From NCBI GenBank assembly GCA_022316685.1, contig JAKJHU010000014.1, positions 3,033,001-3,097,000 of the forward strand: DNA of 64,000 bases, in the 5' to 3' direction. This document shows, in pieces, positions 23,501 to 36,815 of the stretch. Within the stretch, counting starts at the first letter, position 1; every line of letters starts with the position of its first letter. Origin of the DNA: Progne subis subis. Taxonomy: Eukaryota; Chordata; Aves; Passeriformes; Hirundinidae. The notes beneath the pieces were generated by a model that was not told the DNA's origin, did not search any database, and saw only the letters and a list, made by a program, of their open reading frames with translations. Position numbers and translations under genes: made by a program.

Positions 23501-24407
23501 GGAACTGATTGAGTTAGCTTTCTGTAAATGAAAAGGGGCTTGGCTGTACCAGTCTTTTTGCAAAGTAATTTGTCTACTTGAAAGTTGGATCATCAGCTGT
23601 AGTTAAACCTCATTTTGCTTTCAAGATGCTTGTTTTGTGCTTCCAGTCTAGGCTTTTTCTAAAAACCATCACGAGCTCAATTTTTAGCTTAAGTTTGCAC
23701 AAACTTCAATGAGTTAGATCACGACGAGGGATGAGCCCTGCTGCTAGTCCAGCCCAACCACTGCGTGACCTGTGGCAGCAGATGGTGGGATAACAAAAGC
23801 AGCTCCTGGAAAACAGCCTTTGGTAAAAAGGTAACACCAACGTGGGCCATGAGCTGCGAAGAACTCTAGTTTTTTAGTGAGGATGCTTATCAGATATTCA
23901 ATTTTGCTTCTCGAACCTACAGCCTTCCACATCCTCTTTGTTTCCTGTCTGGACAGCTGCACAAACTATGCAAAGAGGCAGAGTAGCTTTTGGGCTTTGA
24001 AGTCTCCTCTCTCCTTTTCCCACTGCATTCTCTCAGAAGTGCTGCATTCCCAAATCCTTCACTACCAGCAGTCATCTGCGTCTCCTTGCTGAGTTTTTTC
24101 CTCCTCCACCACCACCACCAGCACAACTTTTGGATATTAGCTGTCCTACTGCCCACTTGCTTCCCTTTGATATCAGCCCTCTCAGACAGAGGTTAATACT
24201 GAGGAAAAAGCCTCCCACAGGATCCTCTTTCCCTTCTGCCCGCTCACATGAATCAGCGAGCGGCTCGGTGAGTGGGATGGGGAGGGGGCAGGTCAGAGCT
24301 CAGGGCACATCCCTGTACGGGGGAGCTGAGAGCTCCGCATTCCGGAGATGCTCTGCTGTCCAGAGAGCAGCAGCCCTCTGCTTTCCCTGCCCCTGGCTCG
24401 GGCTGGC
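20584..24407. other. Intergenic region, no supported gene
   Basis: This stretch is AT-rich with no supported gene. A (GGGCT)4 run lies at 22966-22985. The interval 21590-21860 is low in GC and rich in ATTAAT/TAATTA motifs. Open frames up to 162 codons (22285-22773, - strand) lack any recognisable domain. Confidence 0.7.
22966..22985. repeat. (GGGCT)4 short tandem repeat
   Basis: Four perfect copies of GGGCT occur in a locally GC-rich segment. The repeat is short and was noted only for completeness. Confidence 0.9.
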
Positions 24408-24436
24408 TCCGAGGGATGTGGTGTCTGCTCCCCCTG
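24408..24436. repeat. Degenerate upstream copy of the 29-bp minisatellite unit
   Basis: The segment TCCGAGGGATGTGGTGTCTG followed by CTCCCCCTGG resembles the unit of the adjacent minisatellite but diverges in its middle. It is separated from the array by about 22 bases of unrelated sequence. It may be the ancestral or an edge-degenerated copy. Confidence 0.6.
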
Positions 24437-24458
24437 GCTTTAGGCAGACCTGTCCCAG

Positions 24459-24690
24459 CCCCGAGGGATGTCCATCTGCTCCCCTGGCCCTGAGGGATGT
24501 CCATCTGCTCCCCCAGCCCCGAGGGATGTCCATCTGCTCCCATGGCCCTGAGGGATGTCCATCTGCTCCCCCAGCCCCAAGGGATGTCCATCTCCTCCCC
24601 TGGCCCCGAGGGATGTCCATCTCCTCCCCTGGCCCTGAAGGATGTCCATCTCTAATCCCGGCCCCAAGGGATGTCCGTCTCCTCCCCTGG
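24459..24690. repeat. 29-bp minisatellite, eight in-register copies
   Basis: Eight consecutive units start at 24459, 24488, 24517, 24546, 24575, 24604, 24633 and 24662. Every unit is exactly 29 bases, so the array is 232 bases without an indel. The unit begins CCCCGAGGGATGTCCATCTG and ends CTCCCCTGG. Point variants alternate between copies (CCCCGAG/CCCTGAG, CCTGG/CCCAG, TCTG/TCTC). Because 29 is not a multiple of three, translation cycles through frames. This yields the spurious repetitive open frames seen on both strands. Confidence 0.97.
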
Positions 24691-27600
24691 ATTTAGGGGG
24701 AGCTTCCCCTGCCCCCATGCTGTGGCACTGCAGGAAGATCAGGGCACCCCAAAGTACTCCAGGGCTGCAGCAGTTTGCAGGCACAGCTCAGGCCACAGTG
24801 GCTCCAGCAGAGAGTGCTGAGGACATCAGCGTCACCCACCCCAGCAAGGAGCTGAGATGTTGCTGCTCAAGATTTTCGCATCATTTTGTGAATGGGGAAG
24901 CAGGAAAAAGAAGCTGGAAGAACATCCTGGGCCACAGCCGCTGACAGCAGTCCTTTGAGTGAAGTGGATCCAATCCATGGATCAGATGAACAGAACCAAA
25001 GAAGCAGCTGCTTTATGAATGTCCCCTTACCTGCAGAAATGTCTGAAGCCTGGCTGGAAGGGGCAGGAGAGCTCCCAGCCCACATCAGCCTTGCTGGGTC
25101 CAGGGGTTCTCCCCAGGGCTGGTGGATCCTGGCTGACGTCTGGAAGAGATGCTGACCATAGGCAGGGGTGTGCTGCCAGGCCCTGACAGTATTTTACCTG
25201 ATTTGCAGCCCTGGGGGATGAAAAGCATTCAGAAATCAATATTAGTGGATTTTAAATTAAGTACTGAATTATCTCACCTTCAGTTACAGTGGATTTTCTC
25301 CAGAATGGTTCCTACGAATATTTACTCTTTTCCATGCAGGAAAAAAAAAAAATGCAGCAAGTACAGCACACTTTGTATTCCCCCTCCCCCTGCCCCAAAG
25401 GAAACAGCAAAAATTCCTTCTACCTCCCTAAATCCATGTAGAGACATACAGGTTTACCTCACAGCAAGTGACAGGTGAAAATATCATGATGTAACATTAT
25501 TTGGGGAATAAACCCCTCTTACTGTAGCTTGAGGCATATTGATACAACAATGATATCATTCATAACTTGACGAGCTTATAAATATATGAATAGAAAATGA
25601 CCTGCAAGTAGTTTTCCTTCTTGGCAATGAGATCAAGTGCCAGTAGCTCTGATCAGTGTGCACTTACACGTTACTGCAATGCAAGGGAATCTTTTTTTAT
25701 GCTAGGAAACACCTGTGATGGAAAAACAGCAATATAAATACTTCATCAGTTCAGCCACAGCTGCTCGGTGGCTCTTGTGCTGAATTCTAAGAGATAGTAA
25801 AACCCGTAATCATTTCCCCCTTCTGCAGTTTGTAGCCAAAACATAATTACTGTAAAACACCAAGCTTTGCAAAATGCAAGAGGTGAAATCATGACCTCCA
25901 CATTCAGAGGTTTTCAGCCTTGTCTGCCATGGGTGCCTTGTTTCCTGCTCCTCAGGCACCCACCACACACCTGACAGGAGGGAGTGAGTTTGGAGCTCTG
26001 GGTGAGCTTCACTTGGTGCTCTTTGTGATGTGCTGTGGCTGTGGCCAGAGATGGGGCTGCTGGAGGAAAAGCTCTTCTGACAATGCATCAGGACTGATGA
26101 ATTTCTTAATAAATTTTTGCAGCTGTAGCCTCTTGGTTTGAGTCCATCAGCGACTGGCTGAAGGCTCTAGATAAGGATGTCCCAGCCAGCCTGGTGGGTG
26201 AGCAGGCACTCCAGAGGTTCTTGTGATGCCAAATCTGCCTGTCAGTTGATGGGTCACAATCATTCAGTCTGTCAATGCCCTTTTGTTTGGTGTTTTTGGC
26301 TGTATCCAACTGCTGTGAGGAATTATGATCCTGTGTGGCAGCTCTGGGAACAGGGAGGAGCTCTGTCCCTGTGACACCAAAGGTTTTTGTGAGGGATGGG
26401 GAGCTGTAGGTGCATGGAAATGCTCATGGATGGCCACATTGTCACAGAAAATGTGTCTGTGACATTGGGGTTGGTGCCCCAGTGTTGGCTTCATTCACTC
26501 CATCTGCACATGGCTCGGGATGGTGGGAACAGACTCACATTTGCAAATAAAGAATTCTGAACTCTTTCTGAATTCTGTCTGTGAATGGGGCTCTTTGCTC
26601 AGTACTGTGAGGCTCTGGCGTCAGCAAATATGCTCTGGTGAATACTGGACTTTTTGTGGGCACTCACTGCCCCATCCCAGCTTGGGCTGGGTGAGATGCT
26701 CATCCCTTGCATTCTCTTTGCCTTTCATGAGGCAAATAGCTCCCACCAGTGAATGTCAGGATTTTTTGCTCATGAGCAGTTACAGTCATGTTAATTCTTC
26801 CTTAAAGAGACTTAGAAAGAGTCAAACTCCATACCCTGGTGCACACATTGTATTTAGCAATTAAAAGCTCTTATCACACCAAGTTTTGGTTTAAATAATA
26901 GTTCATAATTCCCTCTGGGCTACAGAAGGAAAAAGTGATTCTAAAGCAATGTATGCTAGAGCAACCTGTGAAATTCTTATCCCTTCTGAACGTTGGGTGA
27001 GGAGACCTTTCCCAAGGAGGGCTGGAGGGGGGAAACTGGAGGGACAAAGAGAGAGACAGGGAAGAGAACAAGAAGACTCAAAGCAATGAAATATTCACCC
27101 CTTTCCAAATAAATATCTAAACTCATTTAACATCCCAACTGGCTGTGTGTGGAAAGATACCCTGAGGGAGGAGAAGGGTAAAAGGAGCAATGAGGTTTCA
27201 CTCTGACTTGAACCAGCAGCCTGTGAAGGGTGCAGAAAGGCTGGCAGTGCCACCAGGGTCTGACCCTGTCCCTCTGGGCTCTGTGGTGTTTCTGGAGCTC
27301 TTTACTATAGGGACCCCTAACATACCTGGCTATTATCTTTAGCTCAAAAAAAGAAATGGTATGCTGAATGTGAAAATCAGGGTGTGTTTTACTGCAATAG
27401 AAACCTGCTTCACACCTTGCCCTCCACAGCCTGGGGACATCCTCTGAGGATTCTCTGAGTGCTCTCTTGCCCAGCGAACTGAAAAATATCAGCATTTTTT
27501 TGGAGTGTCCATAATGCTCTGCGGAGAAGCCCAATGCAAGAAGATGATCAAAGAGTGGGAATGAGTGTTTATTTCTCCACTTTTCTATCCATTCAGCTTG

Positions 27601-30600
27601 GCAATGCACTGAGGGGAAGGTCACCCCCTGTGCTGTGTGTCAGGGGGATTCATGGCTGGGGTGGAGCCCCCTCCTCCCGGGTGTGCTGCTGGAGCCCATG
27701 ACACGCTGCATCATCCCCAAATTACACACACATCTGTTCCAGCACCAATTAGTCATGTGATGTTTGAAACATCAAATATTCTTTCCCTGCTTATCAACAC
27801 TGCAATTATGGCCTGTCAGGGTTTTATGCTCCACTCAAAATAAACACCCAAATGTTCACGTTAACCCTTTAGCTCTCTGGGATTGCACGGCAGTTTGTGG
27901 GGTGAGCAGGGACCACAGGGTTCCTGCTGTAGGGGTAAAAATGGGGGAGAGGGGCAGTGACTTGTACAGGGTGTGTGGTGCCAAGGCCAGGCTTAGAAGT
28001 GAAGCTCTCAACTATTTACTCAAAGGCTTTCATAGTATTTCACCTTTTTTGCCATGTGACGTTATGAATACAGTGCAGCTACCTTGGCTGTGGCAAAGTT
28101 CTGAAGCATCCTTGCAAGAACTGATGACAATTTTTTTAGAACCTCTTTTTCTCCTGAGTAAGTTTTTTTTGTTTGTTTGTTTATTTTTTTGTTTCTGTTT
28201 TTTTCTGTGTAACTGGAGTTTTACAGGAAAGAAGCACATTTTAAAGAGTTTAATAGTAATGATGTACAAGCTTTTTTTTTTTTTTTCCCCTCCTCTCTGT
28301 TGCTGCTTAATGACCTAAACATCTTAAATGCTTCTGTTAAGTTGACTGAGGTGTATATATGAAATTCCTGGAGTTTCTGCTGTGAAAAGCTCCTAGCAAT
28401 GAGCAATGTCAGAGCTAATCTGCAGCTCTCAGGGCCTGGACACGCTGCAGCAGTGCGAGGAACCACAGCCCAGCTCGTGCAGAAGTCCTGCTTGATGGGT
28501 GCTGCTCCAACACCTCCTCTGCAGAAAATGGCAATGTCAAACAGAGAAGAAAAGCGTTGGGATTGATTTGGACTAGGAGAAGCTCAGCTCTGTCCCAGCC
28601 TGCTCTTTATCAGTGTCCCGTGGGACATACAGGATCCAACTTCATCTCTGCCTTGGGATTATTTATTTCTTTACGGGAGAGTTTGCTGCTGATTTTCATC
28701 TTGAATTGCAGTGCTGATCCAGTGCAACATTCCTGCTGTTTAGGTAAAGTTACCCAACTTCTACTTTGGCATCCATCTTTCAAATGAAAAAAACCCAGCT
28801 GTGGTTATAAAAAAGATATTTCTAAGACTACTTTAAGAATTGATATTTTCAAACAGCCCTTTTCCATTATTTATTATTTTGCTTTTGGAGGATGATGTTT
28901 GGAAAATGAATTTTCTTTTCCTCCAGGAGCTGTGTTGGATGCTGCCATGCAGTGGCTGTGGATGGAATCTAGAAGACAAGCTTTTGCACAGGTCTCTGTG
29001 TTTTGCTAGACAGGTGAGCTGAGTGGAAACCTTCAGAGGTCCCTCAGAGCCTGCCTGCTTTGCTCAGAGGCTCCTGTGTCTCAGATGGAGACACAGCTGG
29101 AACGCAGAGGCTGAGGAGGATGCTGCTAATGAGGGGTGTCAGCCCACAGAGCCCAAACAGCTGGGCTGTTAGCAAATGGTTCTGTGCTTTGGAAGGGCTT
29201 TCAGGGCTGAGTGGCCAAAATGGCTCTAAAAATGCTGCTGGGACATAGCCCTGCTCTTCTGGGCCCTTCAGAGACTTGAGTTTTGCATGCATCTGATGTT
29301 TCCAAGGCTGCTTAGTGAGTCAGAACAGACCAAAGATGTCCTATTGCCTATGCCCAGCACGAGCTGGGCAGGACAGCCCGTGTTCTGAAATGCTCACAGG
29401 AGTTTCATCTCCGGACAGGCATGGGCAAATTGTGACTCCAAGGGTGCAAGCTCAGCACCTGGGTTTGAAACTGTGCCTCTGTAAGATAAATAGCTATTTC
29501 CCATGCCTGAGGACAGCAAGCCTCAGTTTCCCCTCTCACGCCGGCCAGCTCAGCTCTCTGGCAGGCCCTGGGATGTGCTGCTCTGCCCATCACATCCTCG
29601 CTAGCCCTGACCATGCCCACCAGGGACAGCGAGGAAGGTGAAATAATCCAATTCAGCTTTCAAGCCCAAGCCGTCGCCCAGTATCTGAGTGCTTTCCCTG
29701 CTGAGCTGTTACTGCTGCTGGTTCTGCTCCACACCAAAACCAACTGCCCTTGAGAAAGCCAAGTCCTTCAGTTCTCCAGGTCTCCCAGGCCAAATACGGC
29801 AGTCATTTCCCTGCTCTTTCTCTCTCTCTCCGCTGTGCTTTTGCCCTGTGATTCCCACATTCCCAGAAGCTGCAACTTTCCAATTTTTTCCCTTGTGCCC
29901 AACAGCAGATCTGTGTGTTCTGGGGTCTTCAGATCATGAAATTCCTGCTCTGAGTGCTGTAGCTGGAGCCTGGGTTGTGTTTCTCTACAGCATGACCTGG
30001 TATGTGGTTTCTCTCAATGTGGTGATTCAGTTTAGTGCAAATGCCACCGTTGGGTGATATCTCATTTCCGTACCAGAATGACATTTGATTTGTTTACAAT
30101 AGAGAGTAAATGAAAATATGAAATATGTTACTTTGAATTTCAAAGAGAAAATCCTCATCTGAAGAGATCAAAAGCCTTCTTCGTCTCTTTTAAGATAAAA
30201 TGCTTTTGATACTATCACAATCCACCTTTGGAAATTTCGGGATAAGAAATATTATCCGGTAGAGAAAATATTTTGCTGAGGAGTTATTCTGCTTCCGAGA
30301 GAAATATCTGACACCTGTAGAGAGATCTGTTACTGAGGAAGATTTCAGTGGTTGTACATGAAGCCAGAGCTGCTTCTGCCTTGCCTGAGTCAAGTTCCCA
30401 GTCCAGGCTGGCAGAGCTGCAGCTGCTGGGGTGTGCTCAGACACCCAAGGACAGCAAGGATGCTGTTATCAGCTCGTGTTCCTTGCAAGGCTTGGGAGAG
30501 CTCACGCTGGCTGCTGCTGGCAGGTATGCAATTAACCTTGCTAATCAGCAGCTCTCTGAGGAAGGAAGTGTACTGCTCCTGCAGGGAATTCTTTTTTTTT

Positions 30601-33600
30601 TTTTTTTTTCCCTTCAGGTTGATTGATATTCATGTGCTTCAATATTTCAGCATTCCTCTGCTAAAGAGTGTCAGGTCTGGCTGGAGCAGGAGGGATTTTT
30701 TCTCTGCTAGAGCAAGGCAGAATTGCTCTGCAGGAGCTGGTACTTCCCTGCAAACCTGATCTGGGAGTTGCTGGAATGCTTAATAACACTTGAGGAAATA
30801 CAGGGGAAGGAAGGCAAGGGATCAAAATCTACAGGGGAAAACATAAGTGAACTCGAGTACCAGAGGGAAAATAACGATTTGAGGTGGGATTTGGTGGATC
30901 CCAGGAGGCTGGCTGCATTCTGCTGTCAGCTGGTCCCATGAGCCTGGGTCGAATGTGGGTCTGGCACTCGTGGTTATTTAAAACTCAAAGATAAACTGAG
31001 TTGGAGGGGGTTGGTGTCTGTCCCAAGTGAACAGATCAGGTTTGGCTGCCAGAACAGGCTGGGAAAACCTGGATTTCAGCTGTTCACTGCCAAAGATAGT
31101 GTCTGAAGGAGTGGAAAATTCCTGTGAACCCCTAGCAGGACCTGGCCCTGGGGTACACTCACTGGAAGCAGGCAGATGTTGCAGTAGGTTTTAAAAGCAA
31201 ATTTTGTTCCACACCATGATGTTCTAAACTTGGATTTTCTCGTTACTAATTTTTCCAGATAACACCCCATTGGAGGAACCTTTATTAGCTGTAAACCCCT
31301 TCTGCAAGACAGAACCAACATTTTTCTACATGAGTCATCCTCCAGCAATGAAAATGAGTCCCCAAATTTGGGGAAAGATATTTCACTCACTAGCACAATC
31401 ATATATATTTCCAGGCTGTATTTTTGCAAGGGAATGCACTATAATTTTTAAAGGCTGTTCTTTTGCCAGGCCATCTTATAAAAGACCATCTGAACATGCA
31501 GCTCCAGCTCTCTAGGGTGCTGATTCAAGGCAATGCAGAAATGCAGCTGGAGAAGAGCGTGGATCTGTGTCCCAGAACTTGTTCCTCTGGATTGGCTGTG
31601 GCCTGGGAGATGCTCATGATCTCTCTTTATTTAATAAAATCATCACTCCTTCTCAGATTAGTTTTCCCCAGTTGAATTTATCATTTTAAACAACTCAATT
31701 AAAAGGCAAAAAACCAGTCCTTAAGGGCACTGTCTTTCATCACTGGTGAGGTGATGAATGTTGTACAAAGAGATTGCAGAGATGTGACAAACAGCATTGC
31801 AAGTAAACCCTGAAAATAAAAAAAAATAAAAAAGGGAAAAAAAATTTCCCAAGCAAATATCTACATCTTCTCTATGTGTTACACCAACCAGGCCTGGCAA
31901 GACAACAAAACTCCTTGCAGCCTGGGTGTGCTCTGGGCTGATGTGTTGAAATTTCTTCCTTGTGGTTTGTGGGTCATACAGGGAGGTTGTGGTTGTACCC
32001 TCTGCAGTTCCCATCCTGCAGGGATTCAGTCCAGGGGAAAATGGTCCAGAACACCCACCAGGCTCATGTTCCAGGCTGCAGAGAGGCTTTGAAAAAAACA
32101 AATAAATTGTTTTTATGGAAACTCAGTCATTAAGCTGCCGCTAAGGCTGGTGGTAACTAAGGCAGTTTCAGCTGTGTGTGTCAAGGTTCAGCTGTGCTCA
32201 GCTCTGTAAAACCAGAGCAGATGTCTTCGTGTCCAAAGACCTCGTGGTCTATGATGGGACACCCCAGGTGGACACCACTGGGCATGGGGAGCAAGCAGCT
32301 GGTACTGGCTAGATGGGAGAGACAAAAATTTTGCTGTAGGATAGTTTTCTGTGTCACTGTTCTATGGAAACGAGGTTCTGGACTCCCACAAAATTTGACT
32401 GGATTTATTATTTCTGGGCTTCTGTCTCCTTTATTTACAGCAGTGCTCTGAAGCACAAAGCCAGCATCAGGGCTTAGGTTTCTGGGACGCCCCAAGGACA
32501 ACTGAGTCAAGAATGGAAGGTGAGGCTCAGGCCCAGATTGAGACCCACAGTCATGAAGAGACATAAGAAAGCCTTGAGCTGCTATATAGCCCACATCTAG
32601 ACTGCCTCATCCTCCAGAGAACTGTGAATTATTGAGAAGGTAGATGTTATTAATTTTTATTTTTTTTCCAGTTCAAAAATCTCGAGTATTCATAACTTGC
32701 ATACAGTTATTTGCTTCCCAGGAAGCTTGGGATGCTACACAGTGCAAATGTGTTATGCATCGAGATTGCATTAATCCTTTGTATTTCCTGTGCTGGAGAC
32801 ATTCTGGAATCACTGAGCAGGAACTTTGCCAGACTCAAAACAAATGTTGAAAAAACCCAAACATGAAGTCACCGAGAGCAAGGACCATTGAGAAAAGTCT
32901 GTTCCATAGTGATGCTATAGTCACCATGGGGAAAAAAATTGAAACAACCCAGGTAAGACAATTAGTTTTGCTTCATTTCTTCCTGATTGTTGCTTTGCCT
33001 TGCTGTGTTTCGCCACATTTGCACAGAACATGGGGATGAGCACCAGGTTGGTAACTGATGGTAAATCCAGGTAGACCCTCATGGCTTATTGTGGATATTG
33101 TCTGGGAAGAATCCATTGTGAGGGGAAGAGGATTTGGTCTATCTACGGGGCTGATGTCTGGCTTTGTCCGGTTTCAACTTTGATGAGTGCACAAACACCC
33201 TGAACTTTGGCCTGGCATATGGGGAGGCCAGGATGAACTGGAGGAACATAGGGTTTTGGTGGCTACAGAGCCTCTGTGACAATAGATTTTTTTTAATTTG
33301 AGGAATAGGCTTTGAGAAAAAGGCTTTCCCTGAAACTCCCTATTTGACAGTCTGATTCTGGTTCGTCTGCTCAGCCTTGAAACAAGTCCAAAGCCCTTTC
33401 TGGGGAGAGGTGGGGCAGCACTTGTGGGCTCCTGGAGCAGGACTGGTGGAGGGGAGCAGCATCTCACCGTGGTGCCTGTGGGGTGGGTAGGTGTGGTGAC
33501 ACTCAGCTGACAGCAGCCATCCAGAGTGAAGGGTAAATGATGCCAGGGCACAGCAGGGGAGCCAAAGGAGGCTCTTTTCTGGTGTTTTGGCACAAAGAAA

Positions 33601-35635
33601 TTAAAAAACTAATAGTAAATTTGCCCTGCTTCCCACGGGTCAAAAATGTCTGAAGATGATCAGTTTGGAGCTGTCAAAATGTTTCCTTCCAGTTGTTTTC
33701 AGCAGGAAGGTGATCTGCTTGAGCTGAGCCCTGCTCAGGGCAGAGCCCAGTACTTGCTCTGCTCCAGCCTGGTGGTTTCAGCAAGTCTTGGCAGAGTAGA
33801 GCAGGAAAGGGATCCACAGTATTTTGGAGGAAAGAAGGTTCTCCATCAGCCTCCCTTAACCTAATCCTCTCCACCCCCACAGACATCCCAGCAGTGTTCT
33901 CCTCTGAAGGACATCAGGTACATCTCCCTGTTCCACTCTTGCTCTGTCACAGCTGTGACCCTGCCTAAAGGTCATTCGCTAGGGCAGGGTCAGGGGTCCT
34001 GTGGAAAATGGCAGTGGTAAAAATCCCTGTAGAGCTAGAGCCTGTATCATTATGCATAAATACAAGCGGTGCAGCATGGAAGCCATTCAGGCAGCTCTAT
34101 TTCTGGCGTTTCGTAACTTTGGAGTGCCTGCTTTTGCAACCTGAATAATGTTCTTTTAAGTATAGAGTTTAGGAGGTTGCTTTTTTTTTTTTTTAGGATG
34201 TAATTATAATCTTGTTCTACATAATTTAACAGCAATCAGGGCAGGAGATTTTTATCCGAGGCTGGAAGTAGTTGTCAGGCTAGTATTGAGCAGCCAAGCA
34301 GCTCGAGGGAAGGACAAAGATGAGCATTTCTCCAGTCACAGAGTGGAGAAGAGGACAAGCCCACCCCTGGGTCTGCACACAGAGTCTCTGCAGAGGGCAG
34401 GGTGCCTTGTGAACTTTGAAGGGGCACGCTGAGGGGTAAAGATCATCACCAAAATATCTGCACCACAGATGAGTGGCATTTGGGACTTTGTTCCGTGGGC
34501 ATGGTGGCATGCCCAGAGCTGACTGCTACCTCCTGTCCTGCTCTTGGTGTGAGGTGTGAAAGGTTTGAGGGTTGTCTCAGGCATGGGGTAGCAGGGTTTG
34601 GGAGCTGGGGGTGTGGGTCAGCTCAGCAGAAGTGTCATTGGCCAACAACTGCCTGAGAGGGTCCTGGATGCTCCTTCCTCACTGTCCTCTTTGGGACCTT
34701 GAGTTATTTGTGGTGATGGGGCCATCACCAGATGCTGGTGGTGATGGCCAGCACCAAACCCAAAGGGCTGCTGCCACCAAAGTCTCCTTGCCCAAGCATC
34801 TGAACGTGGGTTAGTGCTGATCCAGTTTACATGGCGCTGACAATGGGAAGTAGAGGGAATTTCATCTTTGCTCTCCTGCTTTCCTGCATGTGTTGATCTT
34901 CATGGCCAAGACCTCACCTGGAGAGAGGCCAGAAGGGGTGGGAGAGGACTCTGAAACGGTACGAGGGAACAAGCCATTTCCTAGATCATTAATTTGCTAT
35001 TTGCAGCCAGAGTGCTATTGGCTCAAGGTGAAGGACTGCCAGGGACAGCAGTGGAAATCTGGGACTGCAGATGATTTCTCTTCTTGAGGTCACTGCTGAG
35101 TGGCACAGAGCTAATGGCATGACAATGGAGAAACAGGAGCAGTGCCTCCCAAATTCCTGTGCACAGGCCATGTCCACAGAGCCGTGGGTGCTCAGGACAA
35201 GGCACAATGTGCTGGTGGGACAGAGACGCCTGCAGCTGCCTGGTCTCCTCTGTACCCTTCTCTGATTTGTGTTGCAGTCCCTCTCTCCTGGCTGCTGTGT
35301 CAGGATTAACCTTCTGCTTGAAGTTATCAGGTAAGGCCTCCTGGTTTTGACAGCAGAGGTTCTGGATTCCCTCTAATGCCAGTTCTAATTTTAGGACTCT
35401 TTTACAGGGGAAAGCCTCCTGGATTGCTCTGCCAGATCTGCTTCTATGTTTTTCACTGGATGCTTTGAGTTAAAAGAGTGAAAAATAGAGTGTGATGTAG
35501 TATTAGCAGAAAATAAGGTTTTTAAATGAGGTTAACCAATTTCTCCTCTCACAGCCAAGTCCATCACAGCTTCTGACTCGACTGCTGTTCCTTTGACCTG
35601 TACTCAGGGCACTTACCTACCAAGTGCTGGGATGC
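24691..35635. other. Intergenic region, no supported gene
   Basis: No supported gene was found. T-runs of 15 (28272-28286) and 18 (30592-30609) are present, and a TTTG-rich tract lies near 28170-28200. A small perfect inverted repeat, GGGAAA-A4-TTTCCC within 31835-31851, was noted. Scattered open frames up to 184 codons (27764-28318) end in T-run-encoded poly-Phe and look non-coding. Confidence 0.7.
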
Positions 35636-35710
35636 CCAAACCCCTGCTCCAGCAGGTTCCCATACAGCACATTTCTCAGGACTGTGTCTCCGTGGCATTT
35701 GAATAATTCT
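35636..35710 (-). mobile_element. CR1 LINE fragment (antisense to +)
   Basis: The + strand contains CCCCTGCTCCAGCAGGTTCC, then AGCACATTTCTCAGGACTGT, then GTCTCCGTGGCATTTGAATA. This follows the complement of the CR1 3' region as remembered (CCCCTGCTC...AGCAGGTT...CAGGAC-TGTGTCC...TTTTGAATATC). It is heavily diverged, lacks both ends, and the boundaries are approximate. Confidence 0.6.
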
Positions 35711-36729
35711 GGTTTGATTCTGAATACTGAAAGCTTTAAGCATCTGGTTCAATGGGCCTAGTAACTCCTTGGGAAGCAGAGATTTGTGAAGAGCCATGTG
35801 TTGTGCCCATGAAATGGAAACCTGGCTGTTATATCCAAACATGATGTGTCTGCCAACAGAGAATGAAACCCCTGAACGTCTCCTGCCCTGGAATCCCCTG
35901 TGTGCGAGCAGATGATCCTCCTTTCTCCTGAGCAAAACAGAACATCTCATTTACCCATGTTTGCTGTTTGTCTTTCCCTCTCCTTCCCGGTGGCTGTTTA
36001 ATAGCAGCCTTGGACTAGTGGCACTTCTCATGCCGGGTGAAAACCTGCTCTGGGACAGATCTCTTGGCCTCTGTTTTGCTCTCAGGTGGGAGATCTCATC
36101 TCATATTTGGAGGCTGAGACCCAGAACCCCCTGTGTGGGGCTAGGAGCCAGCACATGCTGGGGAGGAAAGGGAACTGCCAGTGATGGAAAACGGGCTGCT
36201 GCTGGTACAACCTTGCCTTCCCACTGTGTTTGAGCACATGGTGAAGCGGTGCCGGGCAAGTAATTACACGCAGCCTCCCCTGTGTCGGGTGTTGCAGCCT
36301 CTGCAGTGTTTGCAGCCTCCCGTTGCATTGTTCAGCTGTCTTGCTGTATTAATGGCTTTGAACTCTTGCTTCTGAGGGGAGTGATTAAGGTGCTGCTGCT
36401 TAGTCATCAGACTTTGCTTCCTATTTAATTTCTGATGAATATAACGGAGAGCTTCAGCGCACCGTGATGGAAGTCACCAACGCCTTCCCTGTGGAAGGGT
36501 TTCAAGGGCTTTTTTGCTCCCTGGATTTTGGGGATTGAGCTGCTCAGCAGCCTCTGGCACAACAGAGCCTTGGCTTTTGGTCTGGAGTTAACTGTGCAGG
36601 GGGCTGGCTGTTAAAAAGAGCTGAATACAGAGCAGTACCTGCAGTTGTGCAAAAGAATCGCCAAGGTGGAGACTTCAGGAGGAGCAGATGAAACCTCCCC
36701 CCTTCCTCACACACATCTTCACATGGTGG

Positions 36730-36815
36730 AATCATAGAATGGCTTGGCTTGGAGGGGACCTTACACATCATCCAGCTCCACCCCTGTCACAGGAAAGGAC
36801 ACCCTGCATAGATGT
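36730..36815 (-). mobile_element. CR1 LINE 3' terminus (antisense to +)
   Basis: The + strand begins AATCATAGAATGGCTTGGCT, then TGGAGGGGACCTTACACATC, then ATCCAGCTCCACCCCTGTCA. This is the classic complement of the avian CR1 3' end, including the ATTCTATGATT terminal motif, so the element's 3' end is at 36730 and it points left. It fades out within about 85 bases and is strongly truncated. Confidence 0.85.

Noticed and set aside
24130..24696. 188-codon repetitive open frame with DVHLLP/GCPSAP-type repeats
   Set aside because: It is a translation of the 29-bp minisatellite. Because 29 is not divisible by three, the peptide repeat is an artefact, and similar frames exist on the opposite strand.
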